DNA of 64,000 nt from Tetrastigma voinierianum (lineage: Eukaryota > Streptophyta > Magnoliopsida > Vitales > Vitaceae). The position numbers and the translations under genes were made by a program. The stretch lies in the NCBI GenBank assembly GCA_016808115.1, contig JAEQBH010000193.1, positions 2,790,001-2,854,000 of the forward strand. Direction: 5' to 3'. The notes below the pieces were generated by a model. It made no database searches. It was given only the letters and a program-made list of their open reading frames with translations, and had not been told where the DNA came from. Shown in pieces: positions 10,698 to 22,506 of the stretch. The stretch's first letter is position 1, and every line of letters starts with the position of its first letter.

Positions 10698-11700
10698 GTG
10701 AGGCTACAACGAGTTTTTAAAAAATTCTTCGGTGCTCATAAGACCAACAATTTGAAGAGACAGAATTTACACCTTTCAGAAGCTCAGATGGTGAGAAGTT
10801 CTGCAGTCTTTGGGAGAGATTCATGGAGACTATCGGTGCTTGTCCACATCATGGTTTCGACGCATGGATCTTTGTTAAGCCATTTTATGTGGTATGTCTC
10901 CTACCATGAAGCGGCTTTTGGAAACTGTGGGGGAGATTTTGATGGCGTCTGATGAAGCCATGGTTTACGTTTATGTATTTGAAACTTCTAGGGTTGGGAT
11001 GAACCAAACCCAGAAATGGAAAAAGAATGCCCCTTTAGCCAACCTGAGGTGGGATGTAATACCTTTGTTAGGATATAGAAATGAAAGCTAGAATTTTCAA
11101 CATGGCATTAGGAAGGTGGAGGAGCTTGAAGGAAAAAGGCTCCATGAAGTGCATGCGGTATTTAAAGCTACTTCTTGTGAGACCAACCCTTCACGGAGTT
11201 TCCAATCTGGTAATCGGAGAACATGATCGTGCTCCATCGATGAAGGATTTGATGTCAAAGCAAGCAAATGTTGTATGTCAATACAATACCCGCAAACGAA
11301 TGCTCCATATGGAAATACAATTTCGATTGGAGGAATCACCTAACCTCTCATGAGCCTAATCCCTGCCTATGTGCCTTTGGTGCCCAGCACAGTTTGGTTT
11401 CACCTCTGACCAGTACCTCCATCTCTATCACATTAAAACGAAGCCATTTTAATTTGAGTAGATTGGTGGGTAACTTTGTGGAAGAACAAGGGATCTGATG
11501 TCTGTGACACGAAAGTTATTGTGAAACTGAGCAAGAGAATAGATGGGCTTGAAACAATCAAACAAAAGAATTGTGACTCACAGAACTGTCACAAAGATCA
11601 ACAATATTGGAGAGTCGGGAAGGTTCCTTCCCAAACCTTTGCCAAATCGAAAGGAGTCCATGAGATAGGTTTATCTAAATTCAGAGAATGGATGAGGTGA
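10698..11700 (+). pseudogene. Athila-like gag, degenerate
   Basis: Scattered over all three forward frames are blocks of a plant gypsy Gag: a LWERFMETIG-like stretch at about 10810-10850, MSPTMKRLLETVG at 10894-10932, a DEAM motif at about 10950, a QANVVCQYN-like segment near 11260-11290, and a NFVEEQG block with coiled-coil-like spacing near 11470-11500. This order is that of Athila/Tat-class Gag up to the Gag-protease linker. Many stops and frameshifts exclude function. The gag start is likely near 10275, where an acidic ATG-led segment opens in frame. Confidence 0.75.
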
Positions 11701-12059
11701 AAATTTATAATTACACTAAGAATTGGAAAGGGTTGATCAGCGATGCCAAAACACATTGGGAAGCCGGGAATGAAGTAGAAATGGAGCCATAACGCATTTT
11801 CTGAAAGGGACTCAATGGCTCTTGCATGCCACCTCGTTTCCTGACACTTAGGCGAGAAAGAAGGCGTCTCAGCCAATGGGCATCTGGGAGTCACAGGCGG
11901 GTAAGTGGCACCCTCACTTTGGACATAATAATCGAGCAAGTCCTGCACATGCAAGAATTACAGATCTTTGCGATCAGAAGGGATTAGGTATTAAGAAAAA
12001 AGGCATTTTCTTCTTGAACAAGTCAATGCCATAATCAACGAATCAGGTCAAATCTGAAG

Positions 12060-12460
12060 GATCAGGGATGCTCACAATTTCGATTAAATATTGTGGGACT
12101 TGTATAGACAAATCCTACTTGACAGGAGCCGGTGGAGACCTCTTGCCCATACTGGAATTGTATAGCGGTTAAGTTAGATGAACTTAAGCCTACCAACATA
12201 ACACTATCATTGGTAGATAGATCGGTGAAGATCCACAGGATAGTTGAGGATGTCTTAGTGAAAATGAACAAATTCTACTACCCGATGGGATTTTGTGGTA
12301 TGGAACAACAGAGCCGTTTGCAAATATGGGGCAGCATTGCAATTATCTACGAAGACCATTTACATGCTGCGATGTGGGAGTATGTTCTGGATGGAGTCAG
12401 CACAGCACTACAGTTTGATAACATAACATTGGAGTTGAACATATTTCATGAACAACAAGC
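12060..12460 (+). pseudogene. Athila-like aspartic protease, degenerate
   Basis: In one frame 12132-12290 reads LDELKPTNITLSLVDRSVKI and then EDVLVKMNKFYYP, a hallmark block of the Athila/Tat protease region. Upstream, in another frame (12064-12160), the expected segment around the active site is present, but the usual DLGAS- or DSGA-type motif reads as TGAGG, so the catalytic aspartate is not kept. The end (QFDNITLELNIFH, about 12411-12450) matches the closing strand of the domain. At least one frameshift separates the parts. Confidence 0.75.
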
Positions 12461-12489
12461 TGAAATTAATGGGCGAGTAAGTGACTAAT

Positions 12490-13029
12490 GATGTGTGCTT
12501 TCGGTATGTCAAGATGCGAGGAAGTGAGAATGACCCACGAGAACTACGAGGATGATCAACTTGGTGAGGCGAGGGTGTTGTGTGCCACTCCCGAGTAAGC
12601 GCGTAGGGCAATTGATCCAATTCGAATCTCGGTGAGGGCCAGAGTCACGATGGGAAAACTGACAACAAGGATGACTGAGACTCACTACTTAGGGGTTGAG
12701 GAGATCCGTTCTCTGACCTCATAGAGTAATTCAAGTGATATTGAGCGGTTCGATGTTTCCAAACCGTTGCGGTTCAACGTTTATTTTTGTTTTAATTTAG
12801 TAGACTAATAATTTAGTTGTTTTAGAAAGTTCCTTAGCAGTTTCCATATTTATTAACTGTTTATATATTACTATTTTATATTAAATTTTATTATAGTTTT
12901 ATATAACAATTTTATTATAATAATCTTTTATTTTCTTACATTGTATTAATAATTAACTATGGAAATACGATTCGCGGGTGGTGGCTAAGTTTAACAAATT
13001 AAGCTACAGCGAAATTAAGTGCAAAGACC
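12490..13029. other. Non-coding interior of the Athila-like element
   Basis: After the protease remnant, pol does not continue. The stretch is AT-rich from 12790 on (long TTTTATTATA runs) and no reverse transcriptase motif (such as YxDD) was seen in any frame. Confidence 0.5.
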
Positions 13030-14965
13030 CCTTCGGCTACCCTTGAGGTCCTAAGAGGAGGGAGGGGTTTTGTTTTTCACCTTTCATTTCCTCTCCGGCC
13101 TCTGGTGCCTGGTTTCGCTGGCTGCCGCGTACGAATATGAGTCGACACGCGCGACACATGCCCTCCGTGACTCGGTGACTCCTGCCGTGTGAGCCACGGT
13201 TTGAAGCTGAGTTATTTGCTGACCCGGTAGATCACCAGCTATCACGGTGTGCACGTGTGCCGATCCTTTGCAGCATGGTCCTGAGCCACGGTGATGTAGC
13301 TTCTTGCGCCATGTCCGAATTTACGGTTCCCTGCCGGTGACCACCTGGTTCGTTTGCATTAGTGTGTGACTGGTCGTCGATGTGGGCCACTATCGACCTG
13401 CGGTGCCACCATTTTATTTCGATAACGACATGCTGGAGGTTCGTCTATTAGTTATGGTTCGTCTTTGAGAGTGGAGTCCGCCTTCGACCACGGGTCGATT
13501 TAGTACACGAGCGAAGGTCCGGCCGTGCTCGACTCGGTCGGAGAAGCGGTCACGAGCCTCGAGGGTTTCGGCGATACGGACTTCGGATGGGACCGAGCGC
13601 CCGCTCCTGGTGCCACGGCGCTACGGTCTGAGAGGAATTTTGCCCTCGGCGAACCCGCACATCGGGCGGGTAGATCATCCTACCATTCCAGGGCCTCGAC
13701 CGCCGCCAGCCACATCTGCCCGGAGCGACATCATGCTGATTATGCTTTGCCTCGGGATGGTCGTTGTTTGCGGGCCCCGTTCGAGAATGTCGCCTTACAC
13801 TCGAGGACTTTCATCAGAGTCTTTCACGATGTCCGGCATTGGCGGTGATCGGTCGGGGATTACATAGGGTTGATTGAGGACCTTCTCTGCGGCCTTCATG
13901 ACCCCGAAAGCGATATTATTACCCCGGTGGTGTTCAGTTTATCGTTTATCCTTTCGATGACATCTCGGGAGCGGTGGTCACGCTCGGGCTTGATTCTCTG
14001 CCGATGATGCGGTAAAGTCGAGAGATCACGAGATATTTGGCGGCTTTAGGCTGCGTCTCTGCGGCTAATGAGTCGGAGGTTGAAGCGGGGCCCACCCACC
14101 TCGGCGATAGTTCCGGCGTATCTTGGCGAACGGTGGGCGGTGCTCTTGGGAGCGGCTCGCCTCTTCTCTGATGATCATGTTGGACCAGCCTTTTCCCCTG
14201 CGGCCGCTGTCTGGCGGAGGGCCGACGAGCTCCTAGGATCTGAAGGAATCTGTGAGTTCCGTCCCTGAAATGGTGATGACTCACGATGCATTTGAAGAAA
14301 GGTCACCGGAAGGAACTGGTTCGGCGAGAGTCTGCTGGTGCGACTGTGGGGTCGCGCCCAGGCGCTGGGTTTCCGGCCGGATAGAGGAGGATCAGATGCC
14401 CTGCGATTCACATCGATTGAAGCGAGTGATGGCCATGTGTGCCATCTTTGCCTCTCCGTGAGGACCCGGGAAGGAGGTTCGAGCCTAGCGCCCAGGGTGA
14501 CGAGTCAGTTCGCGTATGTCCCTCCATCTCCTCATCCCACATCTCTCTTTACGTCCACGACTGCGGTGATACACACAGCCCGTCTGCACATCATATCATT
14601 CATAGAATCACGTTCATGCCCGGCTCAGAGAGAGATGGCGGTGTGATGGATGCTATTTGTTCTTTAAGCGGCCTACCGGCGACCATGCAGGTCGGAGGTT
14701 GGCTCGGTCATCACTCCATCTTTGCCGTGATTATGACTCACTGGGTACTTTTTCGTGTGGATCAGAGCCCACCATGGCTGACATCTTTGGATGTATTGGC
14801 GTGGCGTATTGTGATTCACGGAGACCACCACGCCCCACGGCGGTGGTGGTTGGGTTTTCACCATATGTTTTTCGTAGATTACCGGCTTTATCAAGCACAC
14901 TGCTAATTTTGATTAGGATTTATGTGTTAGCCGTAGTAAACGGTGTTGATACTTTGTATGTTTAG
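13030..14965. other. GC-rich block of unknown origin inside the Athila-like element
   Basis: Composition changes sharply at about 13030, from AT-rich to visibly GC- and CpG-rich, and back at about 14900. Open frames up to 155 codons exist on both strands (for example 14439-14906 forward), but their translations are rich in His, Arg, Pro and Ser and resemble no family I know; many are likely by-products of high GC. It sits where Athila elements carry pol or the env-like region. It may be a decayed env-like/3' region, an acquired host fragment, or another insertion. I assign no function. Confidence 0.45.
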
Positions 14966-16134
14966 CTTTGTAATTCATGCTAGCCATTTTGGCTATATCA
15001 AAAGCTATTAGTATATATATCTGAGACTTTGCATATCTCATGTTTTGTGCCTTCACCATGTGTAGCTGTGTTTTGTCTTCAATTGGACAAATGAAATGCT
15101 TAATTTGAACAATTGAATTAACACTAATTGAATGATTGAATTGCCTTTTGTTGGAAAATTGATCATTGTAAATTACCTTTATGTTACCAGAACAAATTCC
15201 ATGTTTGAAAATAATTTTTTGATCGAGTTAAGTCCCCAACATATATGAACATTTCTCCTTAAGCTAATTCACCTTTGCTGGGATTGTTTCCAATGGTTTG
15301 TAAATTTGTTTACCTTTCACTTTGCATAGCCGCCTTAGTATGTCAAGTAACCTAGGATAGGTTTGTGTTACCCACATTTGAAGACCAATGTAGTCTTCCA
15401 AAAAGGAAAAGAAAAGAAAAAGCAAAAAGAAAAAGAAAAGAAAAGAAGAAAAAGAAAAATAAAGTCGTGAAGCCTTGCCTTGAAACCCGAACACGGTCCG
15501 AGGGGTGTATGGTAAAGCCTTTGAAGCCCGATGTCTTTAAGCCTTAATTGGTTGGGAGTCATCGACTTAGTGTTCGTTACACGGTGATGGGCAGCTTAGC
15601 GCTTGTAGGTGCTTAATTCGGTCATTCGGAGTCCTGAGAAGCCCTGCAGTTTGTGGTCGCTGATCCTTTTCGCTTGATGCCCTGCAAACCCACTCGTTGG
15701 GAGTCACCTGCGGCCCTCGCTACACGGACTTTTGTGGCTGGATTTTGGCCATTGCACCCTACAATGTAGTTGAATAAAGAAAGGAGAGTGTAACTATCCC
15801 TATCTAGGTTGTTCAACAACTTAAGGCCATGCCGCTAAGCAGTCGGGAGGGACAATTTTGCAATTTATTGACTGACCCGGTTACATAAAGAACCACAGAC
15901 TTTGGTGGAAATTCAAGTTGAGAATCATGGAAACCAATATTGACCTAAAAATTTGTTCTTGTATGGTTTGGCTCTTTCATGTCGGTTTCAAACTCGTGTC
16001 AATTTTTCAGTTTAAAGGTAATGTTTATTTGTATATACACCTTTTTGAATCATAAATTTTTTGAAAATCACTGCATGCATGCCCTTATTATTTTTGCATT
16101 GCTAAGGGACTAGCAACGTTTCGGTTGGGGGGTA
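14966..16134. other. 3' untranslated region and polypurine tract of the Athila-like element
   Basis: AT-rich and non-coding. It contains a purine tract of GAAAAG repeats (about 15400-15462) and ends with AAGGGACTAGCAACG and the polypurine tract GGTTGGGGGGTA directly before the right LTR, the usual order at the 3' end of Athila/Tat elements. Confidence 0.65.
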
Positions 16135-17642
16135 TGATTAATGCCCAAAAAGTGCTATTTTGAGCCCTATTTGAGATAGGTTTCGAGTGCTTTTTGCGCA
16201 CTAATCATGTCAATATACAATTGAAGCGTTCAAAGGTCTTCTTAGTATCACTTATTATGTGCCATAGAGGGTTATTTTTGGTTGTTCTACAGTTTCACAG
16301 ACCTTGAGAGTTCAATATCTAGATATAAAAGCTTAACCATGAAGATTGAACCCACTTTATCGCCCTTCAAACATACCAAGATTCACAATGAAGGAATGAA
16401 GGCAAAGTGGATGAAAATGGATGCGCAGGAGCAAAGAGTAAATGCAAAGGAAGAGCAAGAATTCCAGAAATTTCACAGGCTTCAAAATTTCGCTATGCAG
16501 AATCACTCCTAGCGAAATCACACACTCGCTTATCTCAAAAATTCGCAGTTAAGGAATTTCGCTTAGCTAGCGACCAGCCAGCTGCCTACGAAATTCTCCG
16601 ATTCGCTTTATCTTCCGTGCAATTTCGCTTACCTAGCGAAATTGTATTTTCCAGCGTAAATTTCCGCCTTTGTCATCCTTTTGTAATTAATGCAAACCGA
16701 CCTCATTTTGGTGTATTACTGTCTCTTTATATTAGCCAATATGTTAGGCTTTCTTGTATTTTCATACATTGGGTGGCCTATATAATCCCCCCCCCCCCAA
16801 ATTGTAACCCTAAGCAATCTTGGCACATTTTCATTATATGTAAATATCTCCACAGCCTCATATCTGAGGGTTTTGCTTTTTCTCTCTTTCTCTCTCCCCT
16901 CTTTCTCTCATTTTCTAGGCTACTCAAACAACCCTCTTGAGATGACAACTCAAGAGATGCTCGGGCTGCTTCCTACTAAGATACAGCTAGCTTGGTCATG
17001 GGGTAGTCGTTGTGTCGTCCTCATGTGCTAAATGCTGACAGTATCGTATTTATGGTTCTAATCTTCCTCAAACTAGGGTCAATATCATTTAATGTCATTA
17101 CTCGCCAATACTTACCATGCTTTAGATACAAGGTATACTTATTGCTAGATGTAATTGTTCTTTAGGATGGCCTTTTACGAGCCACTAAATGATGTTGAAT
17201 GTTGTGGTTTCAAATCGAAGCACAGATGCATGTTACCTGTTGACTCAAATAGAGTGATTCTAGGTTATGGTCATGGCTTAAACAAAGATCCGGTTAAGGC
17301 TAGACTATAGGTTGCTTGTCATAATGCGAGGATAAAACCCTCAGACACTTGTTACCTCATGTTGTCAAGCTAGTGACCTAAACCTTCAAAGTTACATTTT
17401 CACTTCACTTTCGCTACAATTAATCATCACCAAACAACTCACACCGCTTTTAAACAAAAATCCAAAATCCAAATTAAAAGCCTCACCTTTTTCAACATCG
17501 ATGCAAATCATTCCTAGATGAAAAACTCCATCCCCGTGTTCGAATCTCGCACCACTATACGGCAAGACTGGACAAACGTTAGTAGGAGGAACTTAGGATA
17601 TAAATTTTGTTGATTCTGATCAATCACCGTGGCACCGAATCA
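16135..17642 (+). repeat. 3' LTR of the Athila-like element
   Basis: TGATTAAT...CGAATCA, 1508 bp, directly followed by the TSD copy TCTCT. Contains the same hairpin-prone AGCGAAAT/ATTTCGCT units (16480-16650) as the 5' LTR, and a (C)10 run near 16789. Confidence 0.85.
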
Positions 17643-17647
17643 TCTCT

Positions 17648-19150
17648 CCCGGGCCGCTAGGCTCTTTTTTAGCACTGCTTCCGGGTAAAAACTCGGAGTC
17701 GCTTAGGCCCCTGGTCATTGCGCTTTCCAACTGGAGCTACTGCCTCCTAGGTTATTCCCGCCTTCCGAGCCGCTATGCTCTCACCGAGTTATTCGCTTCT
17801 TGGCCGTCAGGCCTTTTGAGCAATTAAGCTCTAAAAACTAAGCTGCTTGGCTCCCGGGCTATTGTGCCTTTGAGCGCTTGAGCCTAAAACCGAGCTTCTG
17901 CCCCGGGCTTCTCACGCCTCTAAACCGAGCTACTCGGCTCCCGGGCCATTCCGCCTCCCGAGCCGCGATGCTCGAACCGAGGTGTCTGGCTCCTAGGCCA
18001 TCGCGCTTTTAGCGCTAAGCTCAAAACCGGCTACTTTGCTCCTAGGCCATTCTTCCTTTTGAGCAAATAGCTATGAAAACCGAAATGTCGGCTTCAATAT
18101 CGCTACGCTTCTAAATCGAGCTTACTGCCTTAGGCTATTCTCGCTCCCGAAATGCTTATGCTCTTCAACTCGGAGCGATTCGCTCTTAGGCTATCAGGCT
18201 CTTTCCGAGCAGCTGCTTTGAAAACCGAGCCGCCGTCTCGGGCTATTGTGCCTGGCGCTGAGCTCAAAACTGCCGCTTGGTTCCCGGATCGGCTGCGCCT
18301 CGAACTAAGCTACTGGGCTCGCCATTCTGGCCCCGAGCCGCTTATGCTCAATCGAGTTATTCGCTTCCTGGCCAAGTAGCCTTTAAGCAAGCAAGCTCTC
18401 CCAAAACCGAAACACGCCCCAAATATTGTGGTGTCTTTTTTGAGCAGCTTGAGCCTGAACCGAGCTATGGGGCTCCAGGCTGTGGCTACGCAGGCCTTCT
18501 CGAGTAGTTACGCCGCACCGGGGCCACCGGGTCCCGAGCTTATCGCGTGGCCCGGGAAATGCTTCAGCCTCCGAAACCGAGCTACCGGGTCCCCGGGCTA
18601 CAAGACCCTTTGACCGCTAAGCCTCGAGAACCGAGCCCGTTGGGCCCCGAGCTACGCGGGCTCGTGGCTACCGGGCTCTTCGGGCTATTATGCCTTTTAG
18701 AGCAATTGCTCAAAAATGAGCCGTTGGGCTCCCGAGTTGCGTGGCCCGGGTTGCTTAGCCTCAGGATATTCTACCTGAAAGCAATTAAGCTCAAAATCGA
18801 GCTGCTTAGGCTCCTTTAGCATATGGCCTCGTGGATACTTGGCCTTCGAAAGCGCCATGCTCGTAATATGAACCATCTGCCCCGAACTACACATGGCCCG
18901 TGGCTACTCGCCTTCCCCCGAAAGCAATATGCTTTGTACTTCCAGCCATCGCCTCGAAATATACATGGCCCGTGGCTACTGCCACCCGGTGCGCTATGCT
19001 CTATAACTGAAAGCATCGGGCTCTTGAGTTACATGGCCCGTGGCTACTGGCCTTCCCTAAGCGCTATGCTCGCACCGAGCTATCGGGTTTCGAGCTACAC
19101 TGGCTCCGCGGATCATCGCCATCCCGAAAGCGCTATGCTCTAAAATCATG
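17648..19150 (-). repeat. GC-rich tandem repeat block of element B (right part, two unit types)
   Basis: From 17648 to about 18800 it continues the roughly 60-70 bp unit of 7540-8499. From about 18820 to 19140 the array changes to a second unit of roughly 70-90 bp built around ACATGGCCCGTGGCTACT and GCGCTATGCTC, in about five copies. Both lie between the gag remnant and the 3' LTR of the minus-strand element, a position where Tat-lineage elements are known to carry hypervariable tandem repeats. Confidence 0.7.
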
Positions 19151-20241
19151 AAAGCAGCTTGGCTCCCTTTGTCGCCGCTTTTTTCCCAAAGCAAAGAGCT
19201 TCCCGCTTTTGGATATAAAGGGCTTCCTCGCCGTTGATATACTTCTCTCGCTTCGCAAGCACCTCGGGGTCATGGTCGCCATGATTCTTTGAAATGGAAA
19301 CATCAGTTCTTGGCGGTACCCTAGTTCGCGATGAAAGCCGTGATGGCGAACCTCTTTGTCCGGGACGCCCACCTTTGTGTGCAAGACTGGCGCGTTTGAA
19401 CCTTGGACGCAAGACCCTCGTGTTCTGCAGGATGTTAAGCCATGGCGCAGTGATGCTCGGGAGCCTCAGAGGTTCGAGCCCAATGAAGGAGATTTAACTA
19501 ATGGAGAGCTCTTTTTGAAGGACAAGATCGAGGATGTGCGTGGAAGTCCGTTGGAAACTGTGCTAATGTTAGGCCCTTCAAAGCAGGATTAAGTATACTG
19601 ACACGTGACCGATCTCTTGGTATCCACGTAACTCCATCCGGTTCTTGTAAGGTCGAGGTGGCCTATCGGGTCCTCTTTCCGTCAACGCCTTGACTTATGC
19701 ATTCTCACGCCGCTGAGGGAAGCAAGCACCTCGTACCGAATGGGGACTCCGGTTTGTCGACTAAGGTATCCATGGACACTGAGTCCCGCTTCATACCTTC
19801 CTTCTTCTCAGGGTCAACAGCTCCCACGGGATGTCCTGAACATCTCGTCTCCCACGATCATTCCAGCCTTCTGCTGATAAGGGGTCGGCTCCGGCTGCCT
19901 CTCGTTATTCCGTCGACCTCCCTATTGTGATCCTTCAAGGGATAGCATGGGGTCATGTTTCGGCTCTACTAGTTTCTCTTCTTCGCCCCAAGGAGCGCCG
20001 AGGTGTCGCCGCTCTTCTTTGCGGAAGGGTATCGCAGCTCCTCACCCGCGTGCCTCCCTGCGGGGCGCCGAGTCGCCCGTGAGTTCCTCCAATTCCTCTC
20101 AAGCGCTGGTCGGGTGAGACGAAGTGTCTCCATCTCATCAATGTTGGCGCGTAGAGTTTCGAGGGTGTTTCCCGGTTGTCTGCTTTTTACATCGTCCGGT
20201 TGGTCTTGAGTTCCCGGAGGGTTGTTGTGGCTCCGGCTCAT
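19146..20241 (-). pseudogene. Tat-like gag remnant of element B
   Basis: On the minus strand an ATG at 20241 opens an Arg/Asn/Gln-rich N-terminus (MSRSHNNPPG...) followed by ETLRANIDEMETLRLTRP, a predicted coiled-coil-like stretch typical of Gag N-termini. Near the other end (about 19290-19200) KREKYINGEEAL matches the 'KYI-EEAL' block that closes the Gag domain of Tat-type elements. The middle is frameshifted. The distance to the right LTR (about 80 bp) suits a gag start. No zinc knuckle was recognised. Confidence 0.6.
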
Positions 20242-20319
20242 ATTTCAAGTCGATACCATTAGTAATTGAGTAACGCTTTATTTGCAAAAAGAACTGCCGT
20301 TTACAAACAGAAAGTAAAC

Positions 20320-20993
20320 CGATGATGCTTTTTCAACCGAAATCGGGATGGAGCTTGGCGATTGTACGGCCCACGACGATGTCGGGCCTCGCAAAAATAA
20401 GAAACAACAAAAAGGATCGTGGGACGCCCGTTGCTCCTTCGATGCCTAAGTCAGCTCTTTCTGTTAGAAGAGATGATCAACCGCAGTGAATTTAAGTTTT
20501 GCGTTGCATCTTTCACCGATGTGGCACTTGGGGCATTTATAATGGATGATCATGATAACTTTCCTAATGACGACGATACTGGATATTTCTCCCATTAGGT
20601 GAGAGATTTTTTCCTTATCATAACCGATTAATAAGAGATAATCGATAACTTTCCTGCGTAGACACGAGCGATACCATATTTCTCCCATCGTGAAGGATTT
20701 TCTTTCCCTATCATTAATCACAATGCAGATAATCGATTAATAATTACAAGAATATCCTACTTTTATGGGAGATTAATTAGGGAAGTTTGGTACTTTCCTT
20801 TAACATGGTTTTCTTTGGATGCTTACGTCACCTGGGTCTCGAGTGTGAATCGGTCCCCGACCCTGCCTTCGTGTTCAAAAGGCATATGTAATGGGCCAAG
20901 CTCTTTACGCCTTTATCGGCCCCGCTTCTTTATCCCCTCTCAAACCCACTGACTAAATATTCGAGCCTACACACGCGTAGCTTGCACCCATCA
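20320..20993 (-). repeat. LTR of element B (right copy)
   Basis: Starts (C/T)GATGATGCTTTTTCAACCG and ends GTAGCTTGCACCCATCA; 674 bp against 675 bp for the left copy. Begins right after the gag leader on the minus strand. Confidence 0.75.
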
Positions 20994-21540
20994 AATACAG
21001 GGCATTTAACATGATTGTCCAAATGGATGACACGAGATGGGAATGGCAAATGATACATGACCTAATTTTAAATTAAAATGGACAAAAAAAAATCTCTTTT
21101 TTTTTTTTTTATATAAAATCTCTTTCTTAATATTTGTGCTTAAAAATAATAATAATAATTAGAAGAAGAAGAATCCGTCATTATCATGCCATTATCCTCT
21201 TATTTACTCTATTTGCTTGTAAAGTGAAAGTGAAAGTGAAAGGGGAATAATATTTTAATATCCCCAATTATTTTTTCTTAAATAAAACAAACAGTTCATG
21301 GAACTAAAAGAAAAAGATATGGTCCACTGTCCTCTACTCCTTCAACTGAACGCGTGGCGACCACCAACAAAGAACACCCACTGCTACAAGATTCTCATGC
21401 TCTCCCTATAAACAAGGGAGATCCGGACCCGTGGCAGCGTTCTATTGGTTAACTGAGATGAACGGCAGGGATGCTGTCAAATGAACTTTTCGCTTCACTT
21501 TTTGGTTGTGGGTCCCACCATTTCGTGCCTTACAGGAGGA
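20994..21540. other. Left border of the gene island, AT-rich spacer
   Basis: No coding sequence recognised. It holds a poly(T) tract (21087-21110), a triple GTGAAA repeat (21221-21241) and a short TATA-like CTATAAAC (21403-21410) without a matching gene downstream. Confidence 0.35.
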
Positions 21541-21570
21541 CGTTGGCTTATTCGCTGAGTTGTACAAGGC

Positions 21571-21604
21571 CACGTGAATAAGCGCCACGTTTTGAGCCCA
21601 CGTG
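21571..21604. promoter_or_regulatory. Pair of G-boxes upstream of the Dof gene
   Basis: Two palindromic CACGTG cores lie at 21571-21576 (CCACGTGA) and 21599-21604 (CCACGTGG), with a CCACGTTT half-site between (21584-21591). G-boxes bind bZIP and bHLH factors such as PIFs. They are about 2.65 kb upstream of the CDF-like start codon, in a non-repetitive GC-richer patch (21300-21690) that differs from its AT-rich surroundings. Linkage to the Dof gene is inference from position. Confidence 0.4.
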
Positions 21605-22429
21605 GAAGTTTGACAGACTTGGTTCCGCATCGGGAAAAACTCGCCGAAAAGGATGGCGCTTTTCTTTGTCAGCCTTATTTCAAACAAAATGTTTATTTAT
21701 TTATTCTATTTATTATTTCTCCACTAATTGGTGGTGCAACGTCAACTTAAAATTAAAAAAAAAGAAAGTATTACGTTGAATTCTAGAGAAAAATTGACCA
21801 AAAAGAAAAAAAAAAAAATTTATAAAGTGCATTGATTGATTCGGATTCCTCCTCTGGCACGTTTCTTCCTTGCTTTAAAAAATTTTCATAGGGAAACAAT
21901 CATTTAATTAAGTGATATTTATTATTCCAAGTATTGGTCAAAATTATTTTAATGAAATTTGATTTTAAAGTTCCAATTTAATCTCCTTGGATTTGAATTG
22001 AAAGTGAAAGCTCTTAACTATAGCTAATTTATTATTACATGGCTTTTTTTTTTTAGGGAAACTTGTGTTTCCCCAATTGATTTGGGAATAATTATAAAAA
22101 TGATATAAAAACTTATGTTTCTTTAATTGATTTGGGAATTTGGGAATAAGGGTATGTAGCTTAATTAAACACTTATTTTAAAATAGTTTATTAAATGAGA
22201 GTTTATATCATAATTATTTTATTCAATAAGCTATTTATATTTGAATGCATAATTTAAAAAACACTTATATATCATTTTAAAGTGTTTTGATGTATTACTA
22301 TATAAACACTTATAATATCTTAAATTAACAAAAGACCATCAGAAGTAATTTCATAAAATTGTAACATTCAATAAATAAATACTTGTCATATATTTTTTAA
22401 AATTAAAACTAAAACTAAATAATCTGTAA

Positions 22430-22435
<6 letters not shown>

Positions 22436-22501
<66 letters not shown>
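22436..22501. repeat. (TA)n microsatellite
   Basis: About 33 uninterrupted TA units. Confidence 0.95.

Positions 22502-22506
<5 letters not shown>

Larger units (their letters stand above)
8500..17642 (+). mobile_element. Athila-like Ty3/gypsy element with perfect TSD, nested in element B
   Basis: 9.14 kb. The LTRs at 8500-10038 and 16135-17642 both start TGATTAAT; the right copy ends CGAATCA. A perfect TSD, TCTCT, lies at 8495-8499 and 17643-17647. Just inside the left LTR is GTGGCGTTGTTAGGGATGG, a decayed form of the tRNA-Asp-type primer-binding site used by Athila elements. The polypurine tract GGTTGGGGGGTA precedes the right LTR. The coding part keeps gag and protease remnants only; no reverse transcriptase, RNase H or integrase was recognised in 12.5-16.1 kb. 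Confidence 0.85.
6628..20993 (-). mobile_element. Tat-like LTR element B, split by a nested Athila-like element
   Basis: The left LTR (6628-7302) and right LTR (20320-20993) are direct repeats of about 675 bp. Without the nested insert (8500-17642 plus one TSD copy) the element is about 5.2 kb. It is on the minus strand: a gag remnant starts at 20241 close to the right LTR, and LTR ends and leader are shared with element A. Between gag and the left LTR are two blocks of GC-rich tandem repeats. No protease, reverse transcriptase or integrase was seen, so it was non-autonomous. Candidate TSDs (AATGA or AGTAA on the left, AATAC on the right) do not match well. Confidence 0.75.

Noticed and set aside
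14439..14906. 155-codon open frame in the GC-rich block
   Set aside because: Overlapping frames of similar length occur on both strands, as expected at high GC. No recognisable domain, and it lies inside a decayed retroelement.
21442..21687. 81-codon minus-strand frame upstream of the Dof gene
   Set aside because: No domain, no homolog recognised and no supporting splice or promoter context; it covers the G-box patch and is more likely non-coding.
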